64,000 nt of DNA from an uncultured Isosphaeraceae bacterium (lineage in GTDB: Bacteria; Planctomycetota; Planctomycetia; Isosphaerales; Isosphaeraceae): assembly GCA_945957605.1 (NCBI GenBank), contig CAMFLR010000025.1, forward strand, positions 36,342 to 100,341, in the 5' to 3' direction. The notes under the pieces are model-generated. The model was not told where the DNA came from, made no database searches, and saw nothing but the letters and a program-made list of their open reading frames with translations. The position numbers were made by a program, and so were the translations under genes. Below are positions 61,883-64,000 of this stretch, piece by piece (the first letter of the stretch is position 1; each line of letters opens with the position of its first letter).

Positions 61883-62896
61883 TTAGTAAGAGTCAGACGA
61901 GATTACTTCACCGTTGGCGCGAGTGCCAAGTGCCCAGAACGTTGCGGCGGAGACCGAGTCCTTCAGGAATCGTACCGAACCGTCGCAGAAGAGCATGTTC
62001 ACTCCGCCGGAGTGGCGGCTCGAAGGCGGAAACGCGCCGATGTCGTTCACGTTCGCATCGCTGCAGCCCCAGGTGTTAGGCAGCATGACGTGATTGTACA
62101 TACCGCATTCGGGGTGGCCGTCCCACCAGTAGGCACCATAACCGATACCACCGCCCGCTAGTGCGATGCCGGGGATCGGAGCGGCGGCCTTGCAGGTGGT
62201 GAAGTAGGGGTTGGGTAGCAAGTCGCTATTGGCGCCTGGAGCTGCTACGAGCGTGACGGCTGAAGTCGGCTTGAGCGGGTCGAGCAAACTCGTGTCGCCG
62301 TTCTGGCCCTTCACGTGTTCGCTGAAGGCGGCGGTGCTGCTTGTTCCATCAACGATGTCGCGGAAGCCGATCGACGGAATGCCGTTGGCCACCGAGTAGA
62401 ACACGCCGTTGGGCGCACCCTTTTCGTTGTTGTTTCCATAGAAGCAGTTGGGGCAGTTGCCGGCGTTGCCGACGTAGTTCACGTGACCGTAGCCGTTGTT
62501 GATACGGTCGGTGTCCGACGGGCAGAGCAGGAGGTTGATCGACGCCTTCATGATCGTCAAATTGATCGCATTGCCCGGAGAGGCTGCGCCGCCGGTATTC
62601 GCGAAGTTGATCGCGTTGTAAAGCGGAGTCTGTTCCATGTAGGGGAGCATCAGCACAACCGCCGACCAGTCGTTCCAGCCGAAGTAGCCGTGTCCCCAGG
62701 GCAGGCCATTCACCGAGCTGTGATAGTTGTGCATGGCCAGGCCGATCTGCTTCAAATTATTCACGCACTGGCTACGGCGTGCGGCCTCACGCGCAGCCTG
62801 AACGGCGGGCAACAACAAGGCGATGAGCACCGCGATAATGGCGATAACCACGAGCAACTCAATGAGCGTAAAGCCCCGCTTTGACGCAGGTCGCAT
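61883..62896 (-). CDS. DUF1559 pseudopilin-like protein
   Basis: A 337-residue planctomycete DUF1559 protein. The type IV pilin-like leader KRGFTLIELLVVIAIIAVLI is cleaved and methylated by prepilin peptidase in related proteins. The long alpha helix LLPAVQAAREAARRSQCVNN follows. The H-X9-DG type C-terminal block (RHSGGVNMLFCDGSVRFLKD) is present. It is secreted or surface-linked; dozens of paralogues occur per planctomycete genome. An intact counterpart of the frameshifted gene at 41.9-42.8 kb. Confidence 0.95.
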   Translation of the reverse strand: MRPASKRGFTLIELLVVIAIIAVLIALLLPAVQAAREAARRSQCVNNLKQIGLAMHNYHSSVNGLPWGHGYFGWNDWSAVVLMLPYMEQTPLYNAINFANTGGAASPGNAINLTIMKASINLLLCPSDTDRINNGYGHVNYVGNAGNCPNCFYGNNNEKGAPNGVFYSVANGIPSIGFRDIVDGTSSTAAFSEHVKGQNGDTSLLDPLKPTSAVTLVAAPGANSDLLPNPYFTTCKAAAPIPGIALAGGGIGYGAYWWDGHPECGMYNHVMLPNTWGCSDANVNDIGAFPPSSRHSGGVNMLFCDGSVRFLKDSVSAATFWALGTRANGEVISSDSY

Positions 62897-63235
62897 CGAG
62901 CAGTCCCCCCCAAATTGTTGGAAATAAAATGAGAGACGTGAACCCGAAAAACGGGCCAGCTATAAGATTATCGACGCCTATACCAAATTCAAGTCATCAC
63001 GCTCAAGAATTCTTCAATATAGAACATCTCGCCATGCATGTTACGCTGCATATGACGGCTCAAACGCATGCATGAAAGTATCGTTGAAGATTTGTTTAAG
63101 TATGAAGGAATTCGTTTGCGAGGGGCGTTGGCGTGGTTCTTTGGATACTTCTTGTAGGTTGGCAAAAGGAAAGGGCACGAACCGCGGCTTAGCCACGATT
63201 CATGCCCTTTTGGTCTACGTTTGCACGTCTGTTGC
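62897..63235. other. Intergenic region upstream of the DUF1559 gene
   Basis: About 340 bp, AT-richer than average. The DUF1559 promoter must lie here; the cyclophilin terminator occupies 63170-63210. No ORF with a recognisable product was seen. Confidence 0.45.
63170..63210 (-). terminator. Terminator of the cyclophilin gene
   Basis: Inverted repeat with 12-bp arms (63170-63181 and 63199-63210), one mismatch. Read on the minus strand, TTTCCTTTT follows the stem. Confidence 0.75.
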
Positions 63236-63733
63236 TTACTTGATTTCACCGGCGTCGGCGACTTCGATCTTCTGAGAGGTGCGGCCGCTCTGGCTGCCAA
63301 GGGCCTCGATCTTCTTGACGAGGTCGGAGCCATCGACGACTGAGCCGAAGACGACGTGCTTGCCGTCGAGCCAGGGGGTCACGACGGTCGTGATGAAGAA
63401 CTGCGAACCGTTTGTGTTCGGGCCGGCGTTGGCCATTGAGAGAAGGAAGGGGCGGTCGTGCTTGAGCGTGAAGTTTTCGTCGGCGAACTTGGCGCCATAG
63501 ATCGACTTGCCGCCCGTGCCGTTAAAGTTGGTAAAGTCACCACCCTGGAGCATGAAGTTGGGGATCACGCGGTGAAAGATCGATCCCTTGAAGCCAAAGC
63601 CTTTTTCGCCAGTGGCGAGGGCGCGAAAGTTCTCAGCCGTCTTGGGGGCGACGTCGGCGTTGAGTTCGAACGTGATGCGCCCTTCCGGCTTTCCATCAAT
63701 GGTAATGTCGAAATAAACCTTGGGATTGGCCAT
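63236..63733 (-). CDS. Cyclophilin-type peptidyl-prolyl cis-trans isomerase
   Basis: A 165-residue single-domain cyclophilin, typical in size. It has KTAENFRALATGEKGFGFKG, FHRVIPNFMLQGGDFT and FLSMANAGPNTNGSQFFITT with the catalytic region. There is no signal peptide, so it is cytoplasmic. It assists folding by proline isomerisation. Confidence 0.95.
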   Translation of the reverse strand: MANPKVYFDITIDGKPEGRITFELNADVAPKTAENFRALATGEKGFGFKGSIFHRVIPNFMLQGGDFTNFNGTGGKSIYGAKFADENFTLKHDRPFLLSMANAGPNTNGSQFFITTVVTPWLDGKHVVFGSVVDGSDLVKKIEALGSQSGRTSQKIEVADAGEIK

Positions 63734-63932
63734 GAGTGACTGCCTTAATACCGTGTTTCGTCGAGATGAACTGCCGCCGGTGCCTTCCGGACGACCCAGC
63801 CCGCATCATAACAACCCTGCGCATCGAGTTCTATCACGCCCGGTTTCGCCCGTAAGCCGTTCGGAATCAAAAACCTCGCTAGCCCCTTGATTTTGGATCG
63901 CGGATGATTCATAATACCTTCTCACCGCCAAG

Positions 63933-64000
<68 letters not shown>

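Overview
The window is chromosomal DNA from a member of the Planctomycetota. The evidence is a full planctomycete/verrucomicrobial (PVM) type bacterial microcompartment (BMC) locus, DUF1559 pseudopilin-like genes, a squalene-cyclase-repeat protein with an N-terminal membrane anchor, FHA/GAF/SpoIIE and Ser/Thr kinase signalling genes, and Gfo/Idh/MocA and Tat-exported sugar-isomerase-like genes. The DNA looks GC-rich, with GTG and TTG starts in use. The order cannot be fixed from the sequence alone. No phage, transposase, CRISPR array or replication origin was seen.

Layout. 1-6.7 kb (minus strand): serine hydrolase, MMPL exporter, divergent Nramp-like transporter, glycosyltransferase. 6.7-10.5 kb: small four-cysteine protein, DUF4240 protein, two uncharacterised genes and a large FAD-dependent dehydrogenase. 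10.5-17.6 kb: signalling block with an FHA-GAF-SpoIIE phosphatase, a membrane Ser/Thr kinase, a secreted protein, a Cys/Met PLP enzyme and a PP2C phosphatase. 18-23.8 kb: double-length M16 peptidase, squalene-repeat protein, membrane protein. 23.8-30.5 kb: J-like/zinc-ribbon/FN3 protein behind a GAF-like protein and an FKBP, three tandem copies of one membrane-protein family, a membrane-anchored cytochrome c. 30.6-34.2 kb: tRNA-Ala, polysaccharide flippase, glycosyltransferase, PLD-like protein. 34.5-38.9 kb (plus strand): MacAB-type ABC export operon. 38.9-47.5 kb: sugar and redox enzymes, a frameshifted DUF1559-like gene, Kelch-like protein, SGNH hydrolase.

47.5-57.7 kb (minus strand) is the BMC operon, read as DeoR regulator, PduL phosphotransacylase, three BMC-H shell proteins, acetate kinase, BMC-P, acylating aldehyde dehydrogenase, BMC-P, unknown protein, BMC-P, class II aldolase, malate/lactate dehydrogenase and a TIM-barrel protein with a cysteine-repeat tail. 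By analogy with characterised PVM compartments, the aldolase would release lactaldehyde from L-fuculose- or L-rhamnulose-1-phosphate, the dehydrogenase would convert it to the acyl-CoA, PduL would make the acyl phosphate, and the kinase would make ATP. The NAD-dependent dehydrogenase would recycle cofactor.

57.9-64 kb: DNA glycosylase mutM, KaiC-like ATPase, DUF3179 protein, lipoprotein, intact DUF1559 protein, cyclophilin and the start of a tRNA-Lys. Several perfect-stem hairpins act as likely terminators, mostly between convergent genes.
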